Of a stretch of DNA of 22,421 nt, positions 13,475-21,719 are shown in pieces (the first letter of the stretch is position 1; every line of letters starts with the position of its first letter). The notes under the pieces are model-generated. The model had not been told where the DNA came from, searched no databases, and worked only from the letters and a program-made list of their open reading frames with translations. Source of the stretch: an uncultured Eubacteriales bacterium (GTDB taxonomy: Bacteria; Bacillota; Clostridia; Peptostreptococcales; Anaerovoracaceae); the NCBI GenBank assembly GCA_900542295.1, contig UQNJ01000019.1:1-22421 (forward strand), written 5' to 3'. The position numbers and the translations under genes are program-made.

Positions 13475-14911
13475 TTAGCCATTATAGTCTTCTGAAGACA
13501 ATTTGTAAATAGCTTCGGCATAAATTTTTGTCATCAAATCTAATTTTTCTATTGAAATATACTCATTTTTCTGATGCATAACATCTTCATCTCCCGGAAA
13601 CAGTGCTCCGTATGCAACTATGCCGGATGTAGCACGTGCATAAGTTCCCCCGCCTGTCACTATTGGCTCGGCGTCCTCGTCTCCGGTGTGCTTCTTATAT
13701 ATATCCATAAGAATTTTTACAAGAGGATTATCATCTCTTATATAGAGAGCTGCCTTGCTGTGAAGCTTAACCAATCCCATATCATATTTATTAAGAACTT
13801 CCTCCATAGGAGCATATACCTGCTCCTCGGTGTATGTGACAGGATATCTTATATTTATGGTAAAGCTTCCTGCTTCCTGGCTGATTTCTGTCATACCGAC
13901 ATTAAATATCAGCCTTCCCGACGGTTCATCTTCAAAAGCAATGCCAAGCTTTTCGCCGTCAAGACAAAAGCCTATATATTCATTATAAAAACTTATAAAC
14001 TCGTTCTGACTTTCGTTAACGAAATTAAGTCTGCCCAAAAACTCCATCATGATAGATATGGCATTGAGGCCTGCTTCAGGTTTGGCTCCGTGAGCAGAAA
14101 TCCCTGACGCAGTTATTTCAAGTGATTTTCCTACTCCCTTACAGCTAATCTTATATCCCGTTTCTTCTCTGTAGGATGCTGCCTTATCCTTTATTTCATC
14201 ATACTGCTTACTGTCCGGACTGTTTAATACCGCACGGCAGCTGTCTGCAACACTGTTTGCTGCATTTCCGCCTTTTACTGAACGAAGTTTAAGGCCATCA
14301 TTAGCCGGCTTGCTGAACTTCTTTGCAAACTCAAATGCCAATATACCCTTTTCTCTGTTTATCAGAGGAAAGTCTGAGTCGGGAGTAAATCCATAGTCAG
14401 GGCGTTTTTCCTTTGAAAAGTAATAATCCATTCCTTTCCATTCGTTTTCTTCGTCTAAACCCAATATCACCCTTATTGTCGCAGCCGGCTTATAGCCTGC
14501 ATCTTTAAGCGCTTTCATTGCATATAAGCATGAAATAATAGGTCCCTTGTCATCACTTGTGCCTCTTCCATAGATTCTACCGTCCTCTATCTCTCCGCCA
14601 TATGGATCATGGTTCCATCCGTTTCCGGCAGGTACAACATCAAGATGTCCGATAACAGCCATTATTTTATCTCCCGTTCCCGGAAAATCTATATGACCGC
14701 CGTAATTATCTACATTCTTTACCTCGAAGCCCAATCTTTTTCCTATATTAAGAGTTGTTTCCAACGCCTGCTGTACCCCCTGCCCGAAAGGATAGACACT
14801 GTTATCTGCGCAGACAAAGCTTTCGCCCTCCTCGCTGTTAATTCTAACAACTTCTTGGAGGGCGGAAATCATTTCTTCCTTGTTTTTTTCGAGGAACTTT
14901 TCATATTCCAT
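13475..14911 (-). CDS. pepV: M20 family dipeptidase, PepV-like
   Basis: Zinc-dependent cytoplasmic dipeptidase that releases amino acids from dipeptides. The 478-residue protein matches PepV in length and motifs: HLD in GHLDVVPAG (His89, Asp91), the bridging Asp in RGTSDDKGP (about 117-124), the EENEWKG pair Glu154/Glu155, PDSD (177-180), SAHGAKPE in the lid domain (His274) and MHQKNEY with the last zinc ligand (His446). From memory these correspond to the catalytic set of Lactobacillus PepV. It starts 2 bp after nifU with a modest AGAGG ribosome binding site and is the last gene of the liv run, consistent with amino acid and peptide catabolism. Its 3' end carries the ribU promoter. Confidence 0.93.
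   Translation of the reverse strand: MEYEKFLEKNKEEMISALQEVVRINSEEGESFVCADNSVYPFGQGVQQALETTLNIGKRLGFEVKNVDNYGGHIDFPGTGDKIMAVIGHLDVVPAGNGWNHDPYGGEIEDGRIYGRGTSDDKGPIISCLYAMKALKDAGYKPAATIRVILGLDEENEWKGMDYYFSKEKRPDYGFTPDSDFPLINREKGILAFEFAKKFSKPANDGLKLRSVKGGNAANSVADSCRAVLNSPDSKQYDEIKDKAASYREETGYKISCKGVGKSLEITASGISAHGAKPEAGLNAISIMMEFLGRLNFVNESQNEFISFYNEYIGFCLDGEKLGIAFEDEPSGRLIFNVGMTEISQEAGSFTINIRYPVTYTEEQVYAPMEEVLNKYDMGLVKLHSKAALYIRDDNPLVKILMDIYKKHTGDEDAEPIVTGGGTYARATSGIVAYGALFPGDEDVMHQKNEYISIEKLDLMTKIYAEAIYKLSSEDYNG
13481..13509 (-). promoter_or_regulatory. Promoter of the FMN riboswitch-ribU transcript, inside the pepV 3' end
   Basis: On the minus strand, -35 TTTACA (13504-13509) and a perfect -10 TATAAT (13481-13486) with a 17-bp spacer. 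Transcription would start about 15-20 nt before the aptamer. The spacer contains the palindrome GTCTTC-A-GAAGAC. The boxes lie in the last codons of pepV. Confidence 0.65.
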
Positions 14912-14913
14912 AG

Positions 14914-15135
14914 CTATACAGCCTCTACTGCCTTTATTTCAGGGTAGCTTTCCCTGATAATTCTTTCAACTACTCCCTTTATGGTCATCTGTGCGCCCGG
15001 GCATCCGGCACAGTGTCCCTGAAGCCTCACTTTTACTACATTGTCTTCTGTCAGTTCAATAAATTCAATATCTCCGCCATCTCTCTGCAAGAAAGGTCTT
15101 ATCTGTCCTATTGCGTCTTTAATTTTTTCTTCCAT
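14914..15135 (-). CDS. NifU-like C-terminal domain Fe-S scaffold protein
   Basis: Small protein of the Nfu/NifU C-terminal family, which binds and hands on Fe-S clusters. Seventy-three residues with FLQRDGGDIEFIEL and the cluster-binding CxxC in HCAGCPGAQMT (Cys42, Cys45). No N-terminal IscU-like domain is present. The ribosome binding site is AAGGAG. It sits between the second binding-protein gene (20 bp) and pepV (2 bp); why it is there is unclear. Confidence 0.93.
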   Translation of the reverse strand: MEEKIKDAIGQIRPFLQRDGGDIEFIELTEDNVVKVRLQGHCAGCPGAQMTIKGVVERIIRESYPEIKAVEAV

Positions 15136-15155
15136 TTATCTCTCTCCTTTGTGTT

Positions 15156-16490
15156 TTATTTTTTTGTATCTTCATCTTCATGGCTGTCTTCTATTACTAC
15201 ATCCACACCCTCCTGAACATCACCTTTTTTAATAAAGTTTACGGTAATATTCTTAGTTGCTTCATTAGTTCCCGAAAAGCTTATCACTCCGGAAGCACCT
15301 TCAAAACCGGTAATGCCGGAAAGTGCAGTTCTTATAAATCTGCCGCTTGGTATGCCTGTTTTTTTGGCAATTTCAAGTTCCTCCTTAACTCCCTTGATTG
15401 CCGCTTCCGTACTGTACATGGATGTTATTGTCTCTTCTGTAGCTTCCATGGTAAAATCATATGCCTTCTGAATTGCCTCGATTGCCATTAGATAAGCGTC
15501 AAATGCTATTGCTGTAGCATCTGAAGGTTCCGTATCTTTTCCGTATTTTTCCTGATAAGCCTTAATAAACTCCTTCGATACTTCTGTGTTTTGAACCTTA
15601 CTGCTGAAATCAGATGCATAAGCTATATTGAATTTCTTATCTTTCTGTACAAAATCAAGAAAATCCTTGTCATTCCAACTCTTTGTTCCTGCATACAAAA
15701 TTTTAGTCATGTTTGCTTTATCCGCCTGTTTCAGAAATTCCTCTGCTACAGTTGGAGAAACTGCCAAAAATACAGCCTGGGCACCGGATTCCCTGATACC
15801 CTTAATTGTCTCAGAATAATCTGTCGAACCTACGGCAAGCTCAAATTCTCCCACTATACAGTCACTGTTTCCTGAAAGTTTTTTAATTCTGTTTGAGAAT
15901 CTTTTTACTGTGGCGGTCGCCGTGTCATCACCGGTAACTTTTACAGTAGCCACCTTATTTTTTCCCTGGTTGGTATACACAAAATCCGCAATCGCATCCC
16001 CCTGCCTTGTCTCTGCGAATGTTGCGCAGAAGTAATACTCATTGTTTACGGTTATCAGAGGATTTGTGCTCGTTATAGAAATTGATGGTATATTGTTTGC
16101 TTTAACCGCATCTCCTGCAACCAAAGTTACAGTTTCGCCATAGCTTCCGAGTATTACTGACGGGTTTTGTGCAACAAGCTCCTGAATAGCTGTCTCTGCT
16201 GCATTCATTTCAGACTGATTATCTGCATATACTAATTCAACTTTCTTTCCTGCAACTTCGGGATAAAGCTCATGTGCAAGCTCTATACCTATCTTTTCTG
16301 CTTCGCCGTTAGCCTTGTACTGACCTGTAAGAGGCTCATATATACCGATTTTTATGGTTCTCTCTTTAGCAGCATTGTCAGCCGGACTATCAGAAAAGAA
16401 TGCATTCTTGAAATTGTTGAAAGTTGTACACCCCGTTACAAGGCTTACCATAAGCAACAAACAAATTATAACACCAAATTTCTTCTTCAT
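15156..16490 (-). CDS. Branched-chain amino acid-type ABC transporter substrate-binding lipoprotein (second copy)
   Basis: Extracellular lipid-anchored solute receptor of the periplasmic-binding type I (LivJ/LivK) fold. Of 444 residues, the lipoprotein signal peptide has lipobox LVTGC with Cys21. The mature domain opens with IKIGIYEPLTGQYKANG, followed by ADNQSEMNAAETAIQELV and the GSYGETVTLVAGD segment. It is longer than the LivJ at the head of the operon: there is extra sequence in the C-terminal third (about 355-385) and an acidic tail. It follows livF by 14 bp with a TTGGAG ribosome binding site, so it belongs to the same operon. The exact ligand (Leu, Ile, Val or another amino acid or amide) cannot be told from sequence alone. 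Confidence 0.92.
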   Translation of the reverse strand: MKKKFGVIICLLLMVSLVTGCTTFNNFKNAFFSDSPADNAAKERTIKIGIYEPLTGQYKANGEAEKIGIELAHELYPEVAGKKVELVYADNQSEMNAAETAIQELVAQNPSVILGSYGETVTLVAGDAVKANNIPSISITSTNPLITVNNEYYFCATFAETRQGDAIADFVYTNQGKNKVATVKVTGDDTATATVKRFSNRIKKLSGNSDCIVGEFELAVGSTDYSETIKGIRESGAQAVFLAVSPTVAEEFLKQADKANMTKILYAGTKSWNDKDFLDFVQKDKKFNIAYASDFSSKVQNTEVSKEFIKAYQEKYGKDTEPSDATAIAFDAYLMAIEAIQKAYDFTMEATEETITSMYSTEAAIKGVKEELEIAKKTGIPSGRFIRTALSGITGFEGASGVISFSGTNEATKNITVNFIKKGDVQEGVDVVIEDSHEDEDTKK

Positions 16491-16504
16491 AAAATTTCTC
16501 CAAG

Positions 16505-17209
16505 TTACTCGCCAAGATATGCCTTTTTTACTCTCTCATCTTTAAGCAGGTCTCTGCCTATACCTGACATCATTATGCTTCCTGTTTCCATAACATAGGC
16601 CAGATCTGAGATTTCCAATGCTGCCTTGGCGTTTTGTTCTATCAAAAGGACATTTACTCCTGCTTCCTTTATCTGTTTTATTATAGCAAAAATATCTTTA
16701 ATTACAAGTGGTGCAAGTCCCAAAGACGGCTCATCAAGCATTAAAAGCTTAGGTCTTGCCATTAGAGCACGGCCTACCGCAAGCATTTGCTGTTCTCCTC
16801 CGGAAAGAGTGCCGGCAATCTGCCATTCTCTTTCCTTCATCCTCGGAAAAAGCTCATATACCCACTCTCTGTCCTTATTTATCTCGTCTTTGTCTTTTCT
16901 CAGATAAGCACCTATTGAAAGATTTTCTGCCACTGTCAAGTCCGGAAATACCTTTCTGCCCTCAGGACAAAGCGCAATTCCTTCTTTAACTATTTCTCTT
17001 GTAGCAGTGCCCGTTATATCTTTGCCGTTCCATACAATAGTTCCGCCAGTCTTGGGCACTATACCCATTACGGCCTTAAGAGTCGTAGACTTGCCTGCCC
17101 CGTTTGCTCCAATCAGAGAAACAATCTGTCCTTCCGGAATTTCTAAGTCTATTCCTCTGAGGGCATGTATACCGCCATAATGTACATTTAAATTTTTAAT
17201 TTCCAGCAT
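16505..17209 (-). CDS. livF: High-affinity branched-chain amino acid ABC transporter ATPase LivF
   Basis: One of two ATPases that power the importer, attached to the inner face of the LivH-LivM permease. Of 234 residues, Walker A is GANGAGKS (34-41), signature LSGGEQQ, Walker B KLLMLDEPSLGLAP, and a switch His-equivalent region lies in LLIEQNAKAAL, which is typical of LivF. Its ATG shares one base with the livG stop (TAATG), so translation is coupled. Confidence 0.96.
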   Translation of the reverse strand: MLEIKNLNVHYGGIHALRGIDLEIPEGQIVSLIGANGAGKSTTLKAVMGIVPKTGGTIVWNGKDITGTATREIVKEGIALCPEGRKVFPDLTVAENLSIGAYLRKDKDEINKDREWVYELFPRMKEREWQIAGTLSGGEQQMLAVGRALMARPKLLMLDEPSLGLAPLVIKDIFAIIKQIKEAGVNVLLIEQNAKAALEISDLAYVMETGSIMMSGIGRDLLKDERVKKAYLGE

Positions 17210-18048
17210 TATTCATCCACCCCCAGATAAGCCTCTATTACTCTCGGATTAGACTGTATTTCCTTAGGTGTTCCCTCTGCAATCAGGGCACCGTAGTCCA
17301 ATACATATATTCTCTCACAGACTCCCATTATTACCTGCATATGATGTTCTATCATCAGCACCGACAGGTCAAAATCGTCTCTGATCTTAGAAATCAGGTG
17401 CATAAGCTCATCTGATTCTTGTGGATTCATTCCTGCTGCCGGCTCATCAAGCAGCAGCAGCTTAGGCTCTGTAGCAAGTGCTCTTGCTATTTCAAGGTGT
17501 CTCTGTTTTCCGTAAGGTAATGAAGTTGCCTGATCATCTTTATTTTTTTCCAGACCGAACATTTCAAGAAGTTCCATTGCTCGTACTCTCATAGCATTCT
17601 CTTCCCTGTGGTTCTTACGGAAGGTTGCAGAAAAGACGCCTGCTTCCATATTAGTATGCATAGCAACAAGCACATTCTCAAATACACTCATTCCCTTAAA
17701 CAGTCTGATATTCTGAAAAGTTCTTGCCACTCCCAATTTTGTTATTTTATCAGGAGTAAGTACTCTTCTGTCATTATACTTTCCATCGTTCTTGCCCTTA
17801 TACAAGGTTTTCATTTTACCTTGAGGGTAATTTTCAAGTATTATATTTCCGTTTACAGATACAGAGCCGTTGGTAGGAGCATATACACCGGTTATAACAT
17901 TGAATGCTGTCGTCTTTCCGGCGCCGTTAGGTCCTATAAGACCTACTATTTCACCTTTGTTAACTTCAAGATTCAGATTATCTACCGCAACAACTCCTCC
18001 GAACTGCATGGTTATGTCGGAGACACGCAATATGTTTTCCTTTTTCAT
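17209..18048 (-). CDS. livG: High-affinity branched-chain amino acid ABC transporter ATPase LivG
   Basis: Second ATPase of the importer. Of 279 residues, Walker A is GPNGAGKT (39-46), the Q-loop is in ARTFQNIRLF (Gln112), the LivG-style signature is LPYGKQRHLEIARAL, Walker B is LLLLDEPAAGMNP, and the switch His region is LMIEHHMQVIM. It has about 25 extra residues between Walker A and the Q-loop (about 72-98, rich in Lys and Asp), which most LivG proteins of about 255 residues lack. The gene starts 1 bp after livM ends and overlaps livF by one base. Confidence 0.96.
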   Translation of the reverse strand: MKKENILRVSDITMQFGGVVAVDNLNLEVNKGEIVGLIGPNGAGKTTAFNVITGVYAPTNGSVSVNGNIILENYPQGKMKTLYKGKNDGKYNDRRVLTPDKITKLGVARTFQNIRLFKGMSVFENVLVAMHTNMEAGVFSATFRKNHREENAMRVRAMELLEMFGLEKNKDDQATSLPYGKQRHLEIARALATEPKLLLLDEPAAGMNPQESDELMHLISKIRDDFDLSVLMIEHHMQVIMGVCERIYVLDYGALIAEGTPKEIQSNPRVIEAYLGVDE

Positions 18049-18049
18049 T

Positions 18050-19246
18050 TTACTGTGCCTCCTTTACTGTTTCTGTGTTTCTTTTGTGTTTTTTACCTAA
18101 ATTTTTTATTCTCTGAGGTAGTTTTCTAAAGAATCCGAAAAATCCTTCCCAACTGAATTCCTTTGTGCCCATAATTCCCTGCCTGTAGAAAAGAACTATA
18201 ACCATTATTATTACCGCAAAAACTACCTTTCTGAATCCCGGTCTCATGAATGCAACATCCATACCGAAGAATGAGCCTGCGTCAAGGAATCTCAGCCACC
18301 ATTCCGAACATGCAACAAATAAGAAAGATCCTATTATAGACCCCGTCACTGACCCTATTCCTCCTATAACAACTATCAGAAGTAGCTCATAGGTCATATT
18401 TGATGTGAACGGTGTTGATGATATTGAATTCTGGAACATTGCCAGGAGCGCTCCGCCTATACCTGCAAAAAACGAACTTATTACGAAGCTCCACTGTTTA
18501 TGCTTGAACAAATTCACACCCATGGCTTCAGCCGCTATTTCGTCATCTCTTATAGCTTTGAAAGCTCTTCCGTATGATGAATTTATAAGCATTATTATGA
18601 ACACTATACAAAGCCCTGATATTATAACAGGAAACAGTGGTGTTTTATATGTGGAAAAGCTTCTTAGAATATTAGAACCGTTAGTTATAGGTCCAAGCAC
18701 ATTCCACTGGAAGAATGCCCTGAGAATTTCTGCAAACCCCAGTGTCGCAATTGCCAGATAGTCACTTTTGAGTCTGAGAACAGGGATTCCTATAAGAAAT
18801 GCTACCGCAGCAGCCAGAAGGCCTGCTAAAAGCATCGGAATCATCATTCCTATGTATTCGCCAACCGTGGCACCGAATTCTCCCATAATGCCGCCTAAAG
18901 CATTACTGAAAATTTCCGGTATGGAAAACTTGATAAGTCCTCCGTCAAAATATTGATATACTGAATCTCTGCTGCCTTCCGGTATGCTCAGAACCGCATA
19001 TGTATATGCACCTATAAGCATAAATCCCGCCTGTCCTAAAGAAAAAAGTCCGGTAAATCCATTGAGCAGATTCATAGAAACAGCAACCAATGCATATATT
19101 GAACCTTTTTCAACAACTGTGAACAGCATGCTCATTCCTGATGTAGGAGGAATAAGCATATTGCCGAGATATACCAAAAGCAATACTATAAGGCAAGCGA
19201 AAGCAGTAAGAAGGTTTTTGCGTTTTTTACTCATTTCTTTATCCAT
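18050..19246 (-). CDS. livM: Branched-chain amino acid ABC transporter permease LivM
   Basis: Integral membrane subunit that, with LivH, forms the import channel. The 398-residue protein has about ten hydrophobic segments. Family signatures seen are MNLLNGFTGLFSLGQAGFM, the LRLKSDYLAIATLGFAEI segment, the conserved GRAFKAIRDDEIAAEAMG loop contacting the ATPase, and GGIGSVTGSIIG near the C-terminus. The basic tail (about 370-398) is cytoplasmic by inference. The ribosome binding site GGAGGGTG overlaps the livH stop region, 9 bp upstream. Confidence 0.96.
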   Translation of the reverse strand: MDKEMSKKRKNLLTAFACLIVLLLVYLGNMLIPPTSGMSMLFTVVEKGSIYALVAVSMNLLNGFTGLFSLGQAGFMLIGAYTYAVLSIPEGSRDSVYQYFDGGLIKFSIPEIFSNALGGIMGEFGATVGEYIGMMIPMLLAGLLAAAVAFLIGIPVLRLKSDYLAIATLGFAEILRAFFQWNVLGPITNGSNILRSFSTYKTPLFPVIISGLCIVFIIMLINSSYGRAFKAIRDDEIAAEAMGVNLFKHKQWSFVISSFFAGIGGALLAMFQNSISSTPFTSNMTYELLLIVVIGGIGSVTGSIIGSFLFVACSEWWLRFLDAGSFFGMDVAFMRPGFRKVVFAVIIMVIVLFYRQGIMGTKEFSWEGFFGFFRKLPQRIKNLGKKHKRNTETVKEAQ

Positions 19247-19255
19247 GACACCCTC

Positions 19256-20140
19256 CTACACCTTGTCTATATTCTTTTCTCCGAAAAGTCCTGTAGGCTT
19301 AATCATGAGAATCACTATCAGCAATACAAAAGTAAAGGCATTTGAGAAAGTAGTCCAACCCAGTCCCTTAATTATATTTTCACATATGCCTATTATAAAT
19401 GCTCCTATTACGGCTCCCGGTATTGAACCGATTCCGCCGAACACAGCTGCTACAAAGGCCTTAAGACCAGGCATCGCTCCCGATGTAGGCATTACACCGG
19501 TATAATTGGTAAAATACAGCACTGAGCCTATAGCTGCAAGGAACGAGCCTATTATAAATGTCACTGTAATTACTTTATTAATATCTATTCCCATCAGCTG
19601 CGACGTCTCAAAATCTCTTGAAACAGCTCTCATAGCCATACCGATCTTTGTGTATTTTATAAGCATAACAAGAGCGATTACAAGAACAATAGTAATTATC
19701 GGTGTTATTACCGTAACCATCTTTGTATGGGCTCCGAAAATCTCAACAGTCTTGGCAAGCCAAGGTATAGTAGGATAAGTTTGCGTAAGCCCTCCTGTTA
19801 CATAAAGAGCCGCATTCTGAAGCAGATAGCTGACGCCTATAGCCGAAATCATGATAGACATTCTTGGCGCAGATCTCAGCGGCTTATATGCAACTTTTTC
19901 TATCATTACACCTAAAAACACAGTGAATATTATGACTACAGCAATGGCCATATATATAGGTAGGTCAGCAGCCAAATATACCATTACAAGACCTGCTATC
20001 ATAAACATGTCTCCATGAGCAAAGTTTATGAGACGCAAGATTCCGTACACCATAGTGTAACCTATGGATATAAGCGCATACTGTCCTCCTACGGAGATAC
20101 CTGCTAATATATAAGGCAGATTATCTACGAAAAAATTCAT
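19256..20140 (-). CDS. livH: Branched-chain amino acid ABC transporter permease LivH
   Basis: Membrane permease partner of LivM. Of 294 residues, there are about eight hydrophobic segments, with GGQYALISIGYTMVYGILR and NFAHGDMFMIAG near the N-terminus, the coupling loop MAMRAVSRDFETSQLMGI, and GGIGSIPGAVIGAFIIG towards the C-terminus, all typical of LivH. It has a GGAGG ribosome binding site (20148-20152). It is the first permease gene of the run and is separated from livJ by a 197-bp structured spacer. Confidence 0.96.
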   Translation of the reverse strand: MNFFVDNLPYILAGISVGGQYALISIGYTMVYGILRLINFAHGDMFMIAGLVMVYLAADLPIYMAIAVVIIFTVFLGVMIEKVAYKPLRSAPRMSIMISAIGVSYLLQNAALYVTGGLTQTYPTIPWLAKTVEIFGAHTKMVTVITPIITIVLVIALVMLIKYTKIGMAMRAVSRDFETSQLMGIDINKVITVTFIIGSFLAAIGSVLYFTNYTGVMPTSGAMPGLKAFVAAVFGGIGSIPGAVIGAFIIGICENIIKGLGWTTFSNAFTFVLLIVILMIKPTGLFGEKNIDKV

Positions 20141-20168
20141 CTTTGTACCTCCAGAGTTCTAAATGGTT

Positions 20169-20235
20169 CCATTGCAAAAGCCGATGTCACGGCTTTATGG
20201 GTTTTTAATTACAGCGGCACCCGCTTTTGCAATGG
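20169..20235 (-). repeat. Long inverted repeat in the livJ-livH spacer
   Basis: CCATTGCAAAAGC (20169-20181) and GCTTTTGCAATGG (20223-20235) are perfect 13-bp complements around 41 nt. Each arm is also part of a shorter local hairpin: AAAGCCG/CGGCTTT (20177-20183 with 20190-20196) and AGCGG/CCGCT (20213-20217 with 20221-20225). The long stem and the short ones exclude each other. It ends 17 nt before the livH ribosome binding site. Confidence 0.75.
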
Positions 20236-20251
20236 CCATATATACAACGAT

Positions 20252-20275
20252 AAGCGGGAGAAGAATCCCCCGCTT
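20252..20275 (-). terminator. Attenuator-like hairpin after livJ
   Basis: AAGCGGG (20252-20258) pairs with CCCGCTT (20269-20275). On the minus strand it is followed by ATCGTTGTATAT, a weak T tract, so partial termination or mRNA protection is more likely than a full stop. This would let livJ be made in excess over the permease genes. Confidence 0.55.
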
Positions 20276-20337
20276 TCGCATTTCTTGATTTATACAAAAT
20301 CGTCTTTTAAAGTATCTTCTTGATATTTTTGCAGTTA

Positions 20338-21510
20338 TTAGTCTGCAACAGTCTGAGTTCCTACATATTCCCAAAGACCTGTTTCTGTGTTACATTTCTT
20401 TACAACGGCTTCATTTCTATCTGCATCACCTGTTTCTGTAAATACAACTTTACCGCATACGCCTTCATAACTTACGCCCGGAAGTGCCTTTAGAATATCA
20501 GCAGGGTCAGTAGAGCCGGCAGCCTTTATAGCTTCAAGAGCCACATAGTAGGCATCATAGCCCATAGCGGTTACGGCTGCAAGGTCAGTATTGCCGCCAT
20601 TGTTGGCAAGATTTGTACTGTCATCTTCTATCCATTTTTTGATGCCTTCATCAAATTCTTTATTTCCGCCTTCCTGATAGAAAGTGGTTACGATTATTTC
20701 AACCTCGGTTCCCTTGGCTGCTCCTGTTATAACATTGGAATCCCAAGTGTCTCCTGCCAATATAGGCATTCCCAGTTTCTGTGCGTCAGCCTGATTTATA
20801 ATCAGTGCAGCCGCTTCTGTAGATACAGGGGAGAAGAAAACATCGCATCCGTTTTTCTTTGCATTTGCAACATAAGCCGAAAAGTCCGAATTGCCCTGCT
20901 CAAACTGTTCTTCAACTACTGTTCCACCTAATTTCTTGAATGCTTCAACAAAATAATTTACAAGACCTACGGAATAGTCGTCACCCATTTTTGACAAACA
21001 ATATGCCTTTCTCATTCCGTTATCATATGCATAATTTGCCAGAACTGTGCCCTGGAAAGGATCTAAGAAGCAAATTCTAAAATAGTTTGCTGCTTCTGTA
21101 ACCTGAGGATTTGTACATGAAATTCCGATAGCAGGAACTCCCGCTTTATCAAATGTAGGACCTGCTGCGATTGCTACGGCAGAGCCATATGTACCCAGCA
21201 CTATGGAAACGCCTTTTGATACAAGCGTCTCTGCTGCTGTAATTCCTTTTCCGGCATCTGATTCGTTATCCACAGGAACCAGCTCGACTTTATATGTCTC
21301 TCCACCGACTTCAACTGTAGGTGTAACTGAGTTTGCATACTGCACACCTAACGATTCCTGCTTTCCGCCTGCTCCGTTATCTCCGGATGCGGGTTCAAAC
21401 ACACCGATCTTAATTGTACCGGCGTATTCGCCTTCATCTTTGCTGCCACAGCCTGCAAACAGTGTGAATACCATCACAAGCACCAGCAATAGCGCAACTG
21501 TCTTTTTCAT
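20338..21510 (-). CDS. livJ: Branched-chain amino acid ABC transporter substrate-binding lipoprotein
   Basis: Lipid-anchored extracellular receptor that delivers branched-chain or related amino acids to LivHM. Of 390 residues, the signal peptide has lipobox LFAGC with Cys21, followed by a linker (GSKDEGEYAG). The ligand-binding type I fold opens IKIGVFEPASGDNGAGGKQ, with LGTYGSAVAIAAGP further on and a C-terminal MGYDAYYVALEAIKAAG helix. The start has a strong AAGGAGGATG site. It heads the liv run behind its own promoter and is separated from livH by hairpins that probably raise its relative expression. It shares its upstream region with the divergent rubrerythrin gene. Confidence 0.95.
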   Translation of the reverse strand: MKKTVALLLVLVMVFTLFAGCGSKDEGEYAGTIKIGVFEPASGDNGAGGKQESLGVQYANSVTPTVEVGGETYKVELVPVDNESDAGKGITAAETLVSKGVSIVLGTYGSAVAIAAGPTFDKAGVPAIGISCTNPQVTEAANYFRICFLDPFQGTVLANYAYDNGMRKAYCLSKMGDDYSVGLVNYFVEAFKKLGGTVVEEQFEQGNSDFSAYVANAKKNGCDVFFSPVSTEAAALIINQADAQKLGMPILAGDTWDSNVITGAAKGTEVEIIVTTFYQEGGNKEFDEGIKKWIEDDSTNLANNGGNTDLAAVTAMGYDAYYVALEAIKAAGSTDPADILKALPGVSYEGVCGKVVFTETGDADRNEAVVKKCNTETGLWEYVGTQTVAD

Positions 21511-21569
21511 TTTTACATCCTCCTTGATGATTTTGATGTATTCCTTTTTCAGAAAATATTATTACAAAA

Positions 21570-21598
21570 ATTATACCCTCTCAAACTTTCGATTGCAA
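21570..21598 (-). promoter_or_regulatory. Sigma-A promoter of the liv operon
   Basis: On the minus strand, -35 TTGCAA (21593-21598) and a perfect -10 TATAAT (21570-21575) with a 17-bp spacer, giving a leader of about 50 nt before livJ. The same -35 variant occurs at acpP. The remaining part of this 209-bp divergent region (to 21719) is very AT-rich and holds the rubrerythrin promoter, which I could not place with confidence. Confidence 0.75.
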
Positions 21599-21719
21599 TG
21601 TTTTTTTGTTATTTATTAGACATATATTTTTAATTTTTTGTGCGTAAACTCAATTTTTGTGGTAATATATAACTATCATAAAATAATGAAATAAAGATGA
21701 ACATAGGAGGATTTTACAC

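Noticed and set aside
20153..20185. TGGAACC on the minus strand before livH, resembling the T-box tRNA-binding motif.
   Set aside because: TGGA would pair with a tRNA having U at the discriminator position, not the A of Leu, Ile or Val tRNAs. There is no Stem I with specifier loop and no proper terminator, and the motif is explained by an ATGG-AA-CCAT palindrome.
20169..20235. Small transposable element (MITE) suggested by 13-bp inverted ends.
   Set aside because: No target-site duplication is visible, no second copy is in the window, and the position between receptor and permease genes fits a regulatory hairpin better.
21540..21719. PerR or Rex operator between livJ and the rubrerythrin gene.
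   Set aside because: I looked for TTATAATnATTATAA-type and TTGTTAA-type repeats; the sequence is AT-rich but no convincing palindrome is present.
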